From UBA5704 sp035264905 (GTDB taxonomy: Bacteria; Acidobacteriota; Thermoanaerobaculia; Multivoradales; UBA5704): a stretch of DNA of 64,000 bases. The stretch lies in contig DATFPH010000375.1 in the NCBI GenBank assembly GCA_035264905.1, positions 1-64,000 of the forward strand. Reading direction: 5' to 3'. Below are positions 1-8,802 of the stretch, piece by piece (the first letter of the stretch is position 1; each line of letters opens with the position of its first letter). The notes below the pieces were generated by a model that was given only the letters and a program-made list of their open reading frames with translations, did no database searches and was not told where the DNA came from. Position numbers and translations under genes: made by a program.

Positions 1-573
1 TCGATCCCTGACCTGAGTGTGGTCAGACCGGTGGACTATGCCTCCGCCCGGCTGCTCCGGAGCTTCCAGGAGGCCCGGCGGGCCGGCTCTCCCCCACCCT
101 TCCCGAGCCCGCCGGAGCGCATCAACGCCGTCGCCTGCGCCCTCGACTTCCTGCGCCACTACGAGACGGAGATCGCGCCGCGCCTCGCGGCCGGCCGGCT
201 CCTGGTCTGCGACCGCTACGCCCCCTGCTATCTCGCCTACGCCCTCGCCTGCGACCTGAGGCTGTACCACGGCCTGCAGAGCGTCTTCTCCGGCGTCGTC
301 CCGGCGGACCGCGTCGTCTATCTCTCCTGCGGCCTAGGGGTCCTGCGCGAGCGGCTGGCGGCGAAGCGGCCGCCCGAGCACCAGCCGGTCGAGAAGCTGC
401 TCGCGCTCGAAAAGGCCTATGGCTCGGTGCTGGAGCCGCTCGAGCACGTCGTGCGCCTCCGCACGGACGGTCCTCTCGAAGAGTGCTACGCGGCGCTCCG
501 GGAGGCCGTCCTGGGGCAGAGGACGCCGGGGAACGAGCATCCGGCCGCGGTACCGGAGGCCGTCGAATGCTGA
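1..573 (+). CDS. Thymidylate kinase-like P-loop kinase, 5' partial
   Basis: The frame is open from the first base, so the N-terminus with the P-loop lies outside the window. The remaining ~190 residues look like the C-terminal part of a nucleoside monophosphate kinase of the dTMP kinase type: a CDRYAPCYLAYAL segment fits the DR-Y motif after the substrate pocket, and a later LRERLAAKRPPEHQP stretch fits the arginine-rich LID. The stop overlaps the start of the next gene (ATGCTGA), so it is probably translationally coupled to the ABC exporter and nucleotidyltransferase-like gene that follow. That company suggests a specialised role, such as tailoring of a peptide or small molecule, more than housekeeping dTTP synthesis. 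This is inference, and the exact substrate cannot be told. Confidence 0.6.
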   Translation, partial: SIPDLSVVRPVDYASARLLRSFQEARRAGSPPPFPSPPERINAVACALDFLRHYETEIAPRLAAGRLLVCDRYAPCYLAYALACDLRLYHGLQSVFSGVVPADRVVYLSCGLGVLRERLAAKRPPEHQPVEKLLALEKAYGSVLEPLEHVVRLRTDGPLEECYAALREAVLGQRTPGNEHPAAVPEAVEC

Positions 574-2315
574 GGCCGCCGCGGGTCCGGGCCGGCGAGA
601 CGGCCAGCCGGCGGGCGGCGCGCCGCATGCTGCGCTACCTGGGACGGGTCCGCGGCGAGTTCGCCGTCTCGCTCGTCCTGCTCCTCCTGGTCGGCGGTCT
701 CACCTCGGCCAAGGCGTGGCTCATCCAGCCCGTCTTCGACCACTTCCGGCGCCAGGGCGCCACCGGCCGCGACCTCCTCGGCGCCTGCCTGGCCATCGCC
801 CTGCTCTTCGGGCTCCAGGCCGCCCTCACCTTCGCCTATGCCTGGACCGCCCGGCGGATGGGAGCACGGCTGGTGCGCGCCATCCGGGAGGACCTGTTCG
901 ACCACGTCCTCCGGCAGGGAGTCGCCGGCTGCTCCGCGCGCGGCTCGGGCGACCTGACCAGCCGGATCGTCAACGACGCCCTGGCGGTGGAGGGGGCCGC
1001 CGTCGATTCTCTCCAGGGGCTGGTGCGCGACGCGGTGACCCTGGTCCTCCTGTTCGGCGTCCTGCTTTGGTACAGCCCGCGCCTCGCCCTCGTCTGCCTG
1101 GCGGTGCTCGCCGCGGCCGGCCTGCTGCTGCGGCGGATGAACCGCCGCGTCCGGCGCCTCTCCGTGCGCGTGCAGGAGCGGCTCGCGGCCATCTCCTCAC
1201 GGCTCGGCGAGCTCATCGCCGGGCTGGAGGTGGTGCTGGCGTTCGGCATCGCCCCCCGCTGGCGCGACCGGTTCCGCCGGGCCAACGCCGAGCACTACGA
1301 CGCGATCGCGCACCTGCAGACCGCCAATGCCGCCGCCGTGGCCGCCATCCAGGCCATCCTGGGAATCGGGTTGGCCCTCCTTTTCTTCCTGACCGGGCGC
1401 GCCCTGCTGCGGGGAGAGATCACGGAAGGGCAGTTCCTCTCGTTCCTCGGGACCATGTACCTCATGCAAGCCCCCGCCGTCGGCATCGGCCAGAAGCTCG
1501 CCCAGGTGACGCGCGGGCTCGCCGCCGGCTGCCGGGCGCTGGAGTTGCTGGACGATGCGCCGGCCGAGGACGAGCCGGCCTGCCCGGTCCCGCTGCCCGA
1601 CCGCCCTCTGGGCCTGGCTCTCCGCGGTGCGACGTTCTCCTACGGCGGCAAGCCGGTGCTGCGCGACGCCTGGCTCGAAGCGGCGCCGGAAGAGCTCACG
1701 GTGCTGACCGGCGGCAGCGGCACGGGCAAGACCACGGTCGCCCGCCTGCTGCTGCGCTTCCTGCCGGCCGTGCCGGAGACCGTTCTGGTGGGAGGAATCC
1801 CGGTCGAGCGGCTGAGCCGCAAAGAGCTCAGCCGGGCTGTGAGCTACGTCTCCCAGGAGGTCTTCCTGTTCGACGGGACCCTGCGCTCCAATCTCACCCT
1901 CGCCCGGCCCGATGCATCCGGCGAGGAGATCGCGGAGGTGCTGAGGCTCTGCTGCCTCGACGGCTTCGCCGCCGAGCTGCCCCTGGGGCTCGACACCCCG
2001 GTCGGCGAGCGGGGAGGGCGGCTCTCCGGCGGTCAACGCCAGCGGATCGCCATCGCCCGCGCCCTGCTGGCCCATCCGCGGGTGCTCCTCCTCGACGAGG
2101 CGACCAGCGCCCTCGATCCCGCCCTGGAGCAGCGTCTCCTCAGGAACCTCGTCGAAACCCCGCCGCGGCGCACGATCCTCGCCATCACCCACCGCCCCGG
2201 GGTCGTCGCCTGCGCCGACCGCGTGCTCGTGCTGGACGAAGGGCGGCTCACCGAGACGGATGCCGCGGGCTGGTGGGAGCCGGCGCTTCCGGCCGCCCGG
2301 GGGGGCGCGGGATGA
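567..2315 (+). CDS. ABC exporter, fused membrane and ATPase domains (MsbA-like)
   Basis: A 582-residue half-transporter with an N-terminal six-helix exporter domain (about residues 25-320) and a C-terminal nucleotide-binding domain. Walker A (GGSGTGKTT) lies near residue 381, the signature LSGGQRQ near 485 and Walker B LLLDEATSALD near 508, so all catalytic elements are present and a homodimer could work. The ATG at 567 was chosen because it overlaps the upstream stop; an upstream GTG in frame would extend deep into the kinase gene. Its own TGA overlaps the next start (ATGA). The position between a kinase-like and a nucleotidyltransferase-like gene fits an export step for a modified peptide or lipid. 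The substrate is unknown. Confidence 0.88.
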   Translation: MLRPPRVRAGETASRRAARRMLRYLGRVRGEFAVSLVLLLLVGGLTSAKAWLIQPVFDHFRRQGATGRDLLGACLAIALLFGLQAALTFAYAWTARRMGARLVRAIREDLFDHVLRQGVAGCSARGSGDLTSRIVNDALAVEGAAVDSLQGLVRDAVTLVLLFGVLLWYSPRLALVCLAVLAAAGLLLRRMNRRVRRLSVRVQERLAAISSRLGELIAGLEVVLAFGIAPRWRDRFRRANAEHYDAIAHLQTANAAAVAAIQAILGIGLALLFFLTGRALLRGEITEGQFLSFLGTMYLMQAPAVGIGQKLAQVTRGLAAGCRALELLDDAPAEDEPACPVPLPDRPLGLALRGATFSYGGKPVLRDAWLEAAPEELTVLTGGSGTGKTTVARLLLRFLPAVPETVLVGGIPVERLSRKELSRAVSYVSQEVFLFDGTLRSNLTLARPDASGEEIAEVLRLCCLDGFAAELPLGLDTPVGERGGRLSGGQRQRIAIARALLAHPRVLLLDEATSALDPALEQRLLRNLVETPPRRTILAITHRPGVVACADRVLVLDEGRLTETDAAGWWEPALPAARGGAG

Positions 2316-3358
2316 GCCCCGAGGACCGCTTGCTCTTCGCCTGCGCGCGACCGGACTTCTCCGCCGCGCGCAGGAGCCGGGTGCTCGCGGCCTGCACCGC
2401 CGGGCCGCTCGACTGGGACGCGCTCGCCGCCACCGCCGAGCGGCATGGGGTCGCACCGCTCGTTTGGGAGCACCTGCGGCTCTGCGGGACCGGAGAGCTG
2501 GGGCTTCCGGAACGGGCGGCCGAGCGTTTCGAAGCCTGCCGGCGCGACGCCGAGGAGGACAAGGAGCGGGCGGCGCGCAAGATCGCCGCGGCGCTCTCCG
2601 GTTTCGCCGCCCTGGGCATCGACGTGATGCTGCTCAAAGGGGCGGCCCTCGACCTCCTGGTCTACGACCGGCCATGGACCCGCTCCCGCGACGTCGACAT
2701 GATCCTGCGATGCCAGCGGGGGACTCCGCTCTTCGAGCGGTCGCGGGACCTCGTACGCACCTTCTACCCTCTGGGGCTGGAGTGCGACTATTTCGGGCAC
2801 CATGACATGGACATGAGCGGAGCCCTCCGCATCGATTTCGCGGGGATCTGGCAGCGCGTGCGGCCGATCGACGCCCGAGGCCAGAAGGCCTATGTCATGT
2901 CTGCCGAAGACCTCCTGCTGTCGCTCTGCATCAATGCTTGCCGGAAGCGGTATTTCCGGCTGAAGACGCTCTGCGACATCGCCGAGAGCGCGGCCCGGCT
3001 TCCCGATCTGAGCTGGGATGCGTTGATCCAGCGGACCCGCGAGGCCCGTTGCGAGGGGATCGTCTATACCGCCCTGCTCGCCGCCCGCGAGACGGTAGGA
3101 TGCGACTGGCCGGACAGCCCGCTTGAATCGCTCGGCGTCGCACCCGCGCGGGCGGCGGCTCTCCGGCTGCTGGTGAGCTCGTTCCTGCGCCGCGGCACCC
3201 TCGCATCCCTCTACTCGGAACCGGCCCGCGCCGGCGGGCGGCGCTTCGGTGGCGACCTGTTCCTGCCCTATGCGAGCTTTCGTGGAGATCAGGTCCTGCG
3301 CTCGATCTGGCGCGCCCTGCGCCCTGCCTATCCTCGCCGCCGGGCTCGTCCGGCTTGA
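2312..3358 (+). CDS. Nucleotidyltransferase family protein (NTP_transf_5-like)
   Basis: A 348-residue protein with the arrangement of the uncharacterised nucleotidyltransferase family PF14907: LLKGAALDLLVY at about residues 107-118, then RSRDVDM at about 124-130, where the two aspartates would bind metal. The rest is helical with no membrane segment. It starts in a four-base ATGA overlap with the ABC exporter stop. From family knowledge, such proteins recur in ribosomal peptide (including lasso peptide) and polysaccharide gene clusters next to exporters and kinases. The substrate cannot be deduced. No precursor peptide or cyclase is visible because the operon is cut by the window edge. Confidence 0.7.
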   Translation: MSPEDRLLFACARPDFSAARRSRVLAACTAGPLDWDALAATAERHGVAPLVWEHLRLCGTGELGLPERAAERFEACRRDAEEDKERAARKIAAALSGFAALGIDVMLLKGAALDLLVYDRPWTRSRDVDMILRCQRGTPLFERSRDLVRTFYPLGLECDYFGHHDMDMSGALRIDFAGIWQRVRPIDARGQKAYVMSAEDLLLSLCINACRKRYFRLKTLCDIAESAARLPDLSWDALIQRTREARCEGIVYTALLAARETVGCDWPDSPLESLGVAPARAAALRLLVSSFLRRGTLASLYSEPARAGGRRFGGDLFLPYASFRGDQVLRSIWRALRPAYPRRRARPA

Positions 3359-3389
3359 CAGCTTCTCGACGTTCCGGAATGCTCCCGGC

Positions 3390-5309
3390 GTGAGCGTCAC
3401 GTCCCAACCGGAGCCGACCCGCTCCCTCTCCGAGGTCCACGGCTCCGTCGAAGTGCCGGGACATCTCTCGTTCTGGCGCCGCCTCCTCGCCTTCAGCGGC
3501 CCCGCCTACCTGGTCAGCGTGGGGTACATGGACCCGGGCAACTGGGCCACGGACATCGCCGCCGGCTCGAAGTTCGGCTATGCCCTGCTCTGGGTGCTCG
3601 TGATGTCGAACGTGATGGCGGTGCTCCTCCAGAGCTTCTCCGCCCGGCTGGGCATCGCCACCGGCATGGACCTGGCGCAGGCCTGCCGCGCCATGTTCTC
3701 CCGCAAGATCTCCTGGGTCCTGTGGATCCTGGCCGAGGTGGCGATCGCGGCGTGCGATCTCGCCGAGGTCCTGGGGTCGGCGATCGGCCTGCAGCTCCTC
3801 TTCGGCATGCCGCTCCTCCTCGCCGTCTTCGTCACGGCGCTCGACACGTTCGTGCTGCTCCTCCTGCATCACCGCGGCGTGCGGCTGATGGAGGCGTTCA
3901 TCATCACGCTGGTGCTCACCATCGGCATCTGCCTGGGGATCGAGGTCTTCCTGGCGCGGCCGGAGTGGGGACCGATCGCGAGCGGCCTGGTGCCTGCCCT
4001 GCCTGGAGCGGGCGCCCTGTATCTCGCCATCGGCATCCTGGGCGCCACGGTGATGCCGCACAACCTGTACCTGCATTCGGCCCTCGTGCAGTCGCGGCGG
4101 AATCCGCACACGCCGGCGGGCATCCGCTCCGGCATCCGCTTCAACACCATCGATTCGGTGATCGCCCTGAACGGCGCCCTGCTGGTCAACGCCGCGCTGC
4201 TGGTGATGGCCGCCGCGACGTTCTACAAGGCCGGCATGTTCGACGTCGCCGAGATCCAGGACGCCCACCGGCTGCTCGAGCCGCTCCTCGGCGCCCGCAT
4301 CGCGCCGGCCGCCTTCGCGATCGCGCTGATCGCCGCCGGCCAGTCCTCGACGATCACCGGCACCCTCGCCGGCCAGGTGGTGATGGAAGGGTTCGTCCGC
4401 ATCCGCCTGCGTCCCATCGCCCGGCGGCTCATCACCCGCAGTCTCGCGATCATCCCGGCCGTGGTGACGATCGTCGTGTTCGGCGAGAAGGCGACCGGCT
4501 CGCTCCTCGTGCTGTCGCAGGTCGTCCTCTCGCTGCAGCTCTCTTTCGCCGTGATCCCCCTGCTCCAACTGGTCTCGGACCGCCGCTGGATGGGGCAATA
4601 CGTGATCAACCGGTGGCTGCAGGCCGCGGGCTGGGTGGTGGCGGGAGTGATCGCCGCGCTCAACCTGAAGCTGGTCTTCGACGTGATGGTCGAGTCGATC
4701 CAAGGGGCAGGGAGCCGGGCCTGGCTGCTCTGGGTCACCGCGGTACCGCTGGCGCTCGGGCTGATCGCGCTCCTGGGCTACGTCATCGTGAAGCCCGCCC
4801 TGGAGCGGCGGCGCGGCCAGCCGGTCGAGGCCCTGGTCGGCGTCCACGGACCGAGCGCCGTGCCCGAGATCGTTCCGCCGCGCGCGCCGCGCCTGATCGC
4901 GGCGGCCCTCGACTTCTCCCGGGCGGACAAGGCCGTCCTCTCCTACGCCGTGACCCTCGCCCGCGGCGCCAGCCGCGGCGCCAAGATTCTGCTGTTCCAC
5001 ATCGTCGAATCGGGCGGCGCACGGATCATGGGCGAAGACCTGCGCGACAGCGAAGCGCGGGACGACCAGGAGCGGCTGGAGCTCTACTCCGGAGAGCTGG
5101 CGGAGCTCGGGGTGGAGTCGCAATACGACCTCGGCTTCGGCGAGCCCGCCGACGAGCTGGCGCAGCTCGTCGAGCGGCACCAGCCCGACCTGATCATCCT
5201 GGGCAGCCACGGCCACCGCGGCATGGGCGACATCGTCCACGGCACCTCGGTCGAGCGCCTGCGGCACCGCGTGCGGGTTCCGGTGCTGGTGATTCCGGCG
5301 GGGGAGTGA
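3390..5309 (+). CDS. Nramp-type divalent metal transporter with C-terminal universal stress protein domain
   Basis: A 639-residue fusion. Residues about 30-450 form an Nramp/MntH transporter: the TM1 metal site DPGN is at residues 48-51 and the TM6 site MPH at 222-224, so proton-coupled Mn2+/Fe2+ uptake is likely. Residues about 500-639 form a universal stress protein domain with the nucleotide-binding pattern GSHGHRGMG near 605-613 followed by GTSVERL. Most MntH proteins (about 410-450 residues) lack this tail, which may tie transport to ATP or stress state. The GTG at 3390 gives a usual cytosolic N-terminus; an in-frame ATG at 3249 would overlap the previous gene by 110 bases. The gene converges on the next one with only 3 bases between stops. 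Confidence 0.88.
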   Translation: MSVTSQPEPTRSLSEVHGSVEVPGHLSFWRRLLAFSGPAYLVSVGYMDPGNWATDIAAGSKFGYALLWVLVMSNVMAVLLQSFSARLGIATGMDLAQACRAMFSRKISWVLWILAEVAIAACDLAEVLGSAIGLQLLFGMPLLLAVFVTALDTFVLLLLHHRGVRLMEAFIITLVLTIGICLGIEVFLARPEWGPIASGLVPALPGAGALYLAIGILGATVMPHNLYLHSALVQSRRNPHTPAGIRSGIRFNTIDSVIALNGALLVNAALLVMAAATFYKAGMFDVAEIQDAHRLLEPLLGARIAPAAFAIALIAAGQSSTITGTLAGQVVMEGFVRIRLRPIARRLITRSLAIIPAVVTIVVFGEKATGSLLVLSQVVLSLQLSFAVIPLLQLVSDRRWMGQYVINRWLQAAGWVVAGVIAALNLKLVFDVMVESIQGAGSRAWLLWVTAVPLALGLIALLGYVIVKPALERRRGQPVEALVGVHGPSAVPEIVPPRAPRLIAAALDFSRADKAVLSYAVTLARGASRGAKILLFHIVESGGARIMGEDLRDSEARDDQERLELYSGELAELGVESQYDLGFGEPADELAQLVERHQPDLIILGSHGHRGMGDIVHGTSVERLRHRVRVPVLVIPAGE

Positions 5310-5312
5310 GGC

Positions 5313-5927
5313 TCACATCAGTCTGTCGAGGGTCGCAAAAAACCGCTCAGCCCAGCCGCCGGCCTGACGGACAAGGTCCGGGTCAAGCATCGCGAGCAGC
5401 TTGAACGAGTGCTTGCCCTTGTCGTAAGCACCTTTCGCTTTCGTCTTCGCGGTGGCTTGCTTCAACCGCTTGTAGAGGTCGGGCTTGCCCACGTCTTCCG
5501 GTACGCATGTCACCGCAGGGAGCGCGTTTTCTTGGAAGCCTTGCCCAAAGAACTCTCTCAACGCCCGCCGATCAGCCAGGAACCACGCTTCCATGCACTG
5601 GACCATCAAATGAAGGTGGTCCTCGGTCGCGCCGTCCGGCCGGTCCCACTGATCACCCTGGCGTTGAGCAACGTGCTTCCACGGATCTCCCGCAGCCACG
5701 GGCGCCTCGGCGTCCACCAACAGGATGGCCGAGGCCTCTCCCTCATCAATCGCGGTGCAGAACTGCTCATATGCATTCCGTCGTCCGCCGCAAGCCACGA
5801 TGCGTGGCATGCGACCCTTGAAGCCTGCCCTTTCTAGCAGAGCAGTGAACGCCCGGCGGCACTCGGTCTTGAGAGCGTCGTTGTGGTTGCCGCCGCCTTC
5901 CACGAAGAGTCTCCGCGGTGGGCTCAC
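5313..5927 (-). CDS. TOPRIM-like small protein (DUF4276-like), partner of ATPase
   Basis: A 204-residue protein with the acidic pattern of a TOPRIM-like fold: LFVEGGGN with E10 near the N-terminus, then ILLVDAEAP with D72 and E74. This matches the DUF4276/DUF4435/RloB-type effectors that travel with ABC-type ATPases. The start is set by a GTGA overlap with the ATPase stop; a GTG one codon earlier is also possible, and a GGGAGG ribosome site serves both. The pair resembles PARIS- and AbiL-type abortive infection modules, where the small protein is the toxic nuclease or RNase released by the ATPase. The family assignment rests on motif layout only. Confidence 0.6.
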   Translation of the reverse strand: MSPPRRLFVEGGGNHNDALKTECRRAFTALLERAGFKGRMPRIVACGGRRNAYEQFCTAIDEGEASAILLVDAEAPVAAGDPWKHVAQRQGDQWDRPDGATEDHLHLMVQCMEAWFLADRRALREFFGQGFQENALPAVTCVPEDVGKPDLYKRLKQATAKTKAKGAYDKGKHSFKLLAMLDPDLVRQAGGWAERFFATLDRLM

Positions 5928-7126
5928 CACCTTGTCCCTCCCAGGTGGCCGCTCATCCACAAGGAGCCGAGGCTCCCGTGTTCGCGCCAGCGGTCGACTT
6001 CCTCTTGCGTGAGCCTCGAGATCACGGTCGGTCCATCTTTCTTTTCGCAGACCAGCACCGAGTCGGCGTAGTCGGTCATCGCATCGACCATCTGGGTGGA
6101 GTGCGTGGTCACGATGAGTTGCGTCTTTTCGCTCGCCGCGACCATCAGGTCGCGCAGCCCCGGCAGCACGTCCGGGTGTAGGCCGAGCTCCGGCTCCTCG
6201 ATGACTACGAGAGGCGCGGGACCAGGATCGAGCAGGATTGCCAGCAAACAGAGGTAGCGGAGCGTGCCGTCCGACAGCCGGTGTGCCGGCACCGAGCGGT
6301 TCCCCTCGGTGAGATAGAGTTGGAGCGCACCTCCCTCCGGAACGACGACGAGGTCGTCGAACCCCGGCGCCAGCTCGTGCAGAAGCTCGATGAGCCGGCG
6401 CTTGACGGCCGGCGCGCCCAGGAGCACCGCCAGCCGGGCGGGAAGGTTGTCGAAGCTCTCGGAAAGCGTGTCGGTGCGCACGTCGGCACGGCAGCTCCTG
6501 CGGACCGGAGAATCCGGGCCGAACTGCCAGTTTCTGAAGATGAGGATCCGGCGCAGCCGGTCTGCGATCTGGGTGAGCTCGGGGTACGCCTCCGGGTCCC
6601 GTAGTTGCGAGAGGATCGACTGCGTCGGATCGATGTCCGCCCTCTGGATCTCGCGCCGCTCGTGCCTCGCATTCAGGATCCACCGCCCATTTTCGTAGCC
6701 AAAGTAGAAATGGGGCTTCAGACCTCCCTCCTCGAGGCTCTCGTTCTCCGCTCGCTCGTCGAGGACCATAAACGAGTCGCTCAACGCCCCCAAAACGAGG
6801 TAGTACCGGACGGCAGGGCCCCGAGCCAGCATGGATACCTTCCCCTTGGCGAACAGGACCTCCAGGCGCGCGACAGGACCTCCTTCGTATCCCTCCCGCC
6901 ACCAGAGCCAGTCCTTGATGCCACCGCCCTGTCGAATCGGAAGGGAAAGGTCCTTGGGGAGGGTGCGCAGCACAGACAGCGCCTCGACCAGGTTCGACTT
7001 TCCTGACCCATTGGGTCCGATGAGCACGTTGAGCGGGGTCAGAGGAATCGTGACCGCCTCCGGACCAAACGAGAGGAAACCCTCCAGGGTGATGCTCTTC
7101 AATAGCGGTGGCACCGGGCTCGTCAT
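5924..7126 (-). CDS. ABC-type AAA ATPase (AAA_21-like), probable defence ATPase
   Basis: A 400-residue soluble ATPase of the SMC/Rad50-like AAA_21 class. Walker A GPNGSGKSN lies at residues 37-45, a degenerate signature (RLSDGTLRYL) follows about two thirds along, and Walker B VVIEEPELGLHPD is followed by the H-loop TTHSTQM. The ATG at 7126 has a GGAGGA site six bases upstream; a GTG five codons earlier sits inside that site and is less likely. The gene ends in a four-base overlap with the TOPRIM-like gene, so the two products are made together. Such ATPases act as sensors that hold or release a toxic partner in anti-phage modules. Confidence 0.82.
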   Translation of the reverse strand: MTSPVPPLLKSITLEGFLSFGPEAVTIPLTPLNVLIGPNGSGKSNLVEALSVLRTLPKDLSLPIRQGGGIKDWLWWREGYEGGPVARLEVLFAKGKVSMLARGPAVRYYLVLGALSDSFMVLDERAENESLEEGGLKPHFYFGYENGRWILNARHERREIQRADIDPTQSILSQLRDPEAYPELTQIADRLRRILIFRNWQFGPDSPVRRSCRADVRTDTLSESFDNLPARLAVLLGAPAVKRRLIELLHELAPGFDDLVVVPEGGALQLYLTEGNRSVPAHRLSDGTLRYLCLLAILLDPGPAPLVVIEEPELGLHPDVLPGLRDLMVAASEKTQLIVTTHSTQMVDAMTDYADSVLVCEKKDGPTVISRLTQEEVDRWREHGSLGSLWMSGHLGGTRW

Positions 7127-7206
7127 CGCGCTCTCCTCCACTCCTGCGTCAGCACGATGCGGACTTTAGCACCAGGGGGGCGCCCGGTGATCCAGATGAC
7201 TCGCCT

Positions 7207-8679
7207 TCACAGCACCCAAGGCACGATCAGCCAGCACCAGAACGCCGCCAGGATCGCCGCCGCGATATCCAGGACCACCCCGGTCCGCGCCATGCGCGGG
7301 ATTGTCACGTAGCCGCTGCCGAAGACGATCGCGTTCGGCGGCGTCCCGGCCGGGAGCGCGAAGTCGCAGGAGCAGGCGATCGTCGCGGTGAAGAGCACGA
7401 CGGGCAGGATCTCCGGCGAGACCGCGTCGCGCAGCACGACGAGCATCACGGCGATCGTGGCCGTGTTCGAGGCCACGGCCGAGAGCCCCACCACGGCCAG
7501 GCTCGCCAGGAGAACCTGGGCGAACGGCGGCAGGCCGCGCACGGCCAGGAGCTGTCCTCCCAGCCAGGCGGACAGGCCGCTCTGCTGGATGGCCGAGGCC
7601 ATGGCGAAGCCGCCGCCCAGGAGGAGCAGCGTCTCCCAGGGGACGCGGGCCAGGGCGCGGAATCCGAGCACCTGCCGGCCCCGGGTCCGCCAGAGGAGGA
7701 GGACCAGGGCTGCGAGCATGGCGATCCCGCCCTCCACGTGCGACGAGCCGATCTCGTAGAAGGTGATCCGCGGCTTGAGGAAGCCGGTGATCCACTTGCT
7801 GCCGATCCACAACGCCGCGGTCACCAGGAAGACGCCGAGGACGATCCGCTCCGGCCGCTTCACCGGTCCGAGCCGCGCGAGCTCGCCGGAGACCACCTCC
7901 GCGCCGATCTCTCCGGAGAGCCCGTCCCGCCGCCCGATCCGCCAGAGCATCCACCAGACGGCCGGCAGGAACATCAGGACGAACGGAAGGCCCACGACCA
8001 GGAACTGCAGGAAGGAGATCGAGGTGCCCGCTCGCTCCATGAACCCCGAGAACTGCGCGTTCGGCGCCGTGCCGATCTTGGTGCCGATGCCGCCGACGTT
8101 CGAGCCGTAGGCGATCGCCAGCATGATGGCCATGCCGTAGCTGCCCAGCCGCCGGCCGCCGCACTGGGCCTCGATCTGCGCGATGATGGCGATGCCGATC
8201 GGCATCAGCATGGCGGCCGTGGCCGTATTCGAGATCCAGAGCGAGATGAACGCCGTGGCCGCGAGCGTGCCGGCGAGGAGATGCCGCGGATCGCTGCCGA
8301 TCCGGTTCATGATGGTCAGCGCGATCCGCCGGTGGAGGTCCCACTGCTGCATGGCGGCGGCGATCCCCATCCCCCCGGCGAACAGGAAGATGTAGGGATC
8401 GAAGTACGGCAGCACGGACTGCCGCACGTTGTGCTCTCCGAAGACGCCGAACAGGGGGAAGAGGACGAGCGGCACGCAGGCGGTCCAGTAGATCGGGATC
8501 GCCTCGGTGAGCCACCAGATGGCCATGAGCGCCGCGCCGGCCGCGGCGTACGCCGGCCGCGCCCCGTTCTCCGGGTCGTGCTTGAGCGGGGTGTCCAGCC
8601 CGGCGAGCAGAGCGAACGCCACCAGGCCGGCGACGAGGCCCACGAGCTTCCAGCGCGAGAAGGTGAAGTTCTGCGGCAA
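7207..8679 (-). CDS. DASS/SLC13 family anion:sodium symporter
   Basis: A 490-residue membrane protein with about 11-12 hydrophobic segments and the two Ser-Asn-Thr hairpin motifs of the divalent anion:Na+ symporter family: ISNTATAAMLMPI in the first half and ASNTATIAVMLVV in the second, each followed by a G-T/A-P-P/N stretch. The usual cargo is C4-dicarboxylates, citrate, sulfate or phosphate; the sequence does not decide. The start is a TTG (LPQNFTF read as Met); an in-frame TAG six codons upstream excludes an earlier start, and the ribosome site is weak. The gene stands alone, divergent from a small membrane protein gene. Confidence 0.87.
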   Translation of the reverse strand: MPQNFTFSRWKLVGLVAGLVAFALLAGLDTPLKHDPENGARPAYAAAGAALMAIWWLTEAIPIYWTACVPLVLFPLFGVFGEHNVRQSVLPYFDPYIFLFAGGMGIAAAMQQWDLHRRIALTIMNRIGSDPRHLLAGTLAATAFISLWISNTATAAMLMPIGIAIIAQIEAQCGGRRLGSYGMAIMLAIAYGSNVGGIGTKIGTAPNAQFSGFMERAGTSISFLQFLVVGLPFVLMFLPAVWWMLWRIGRRDGLSGEIGAEVVSGELARLGPVKRPERIVLGVFLVTAALWIGSKWITGFLKPRITFYEIGSSHVEGGIAMLAALVLLLWRTRGRQVLGFRALARVPWETLLLLGGGFAMASAIQQSGLSAWLGGQLLAVRGLPPFAQVLLASLAVVGLSAVASNTATIAVMLVVLRDAVSPEILPVVLFTATIACSCDFALPAGTPPNAIVFGSGYVTIPRMARTGVVLDIAAAILAAFWCWLIVPWVL

Positions 8680-8802
8680 GCGGGGGAGATCCTACATCAT
8701 GTCCCGGCAAAGCTCTGACCCGGGGAAGACGCCAGGATGTGCGCGTCCGTATGCTTGTCGTCAGGACGCGATCCGGGTCGCGGGCCGGCGATTGGAGCTC
8801 GA

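Noticed and set aside
2931..5267. Long minus-strand open frame opposite the Nramp gene
   Set aside because: Antisense shadow; the composition (Arg, Asp, Glu and His rich) is typical of complement translation.
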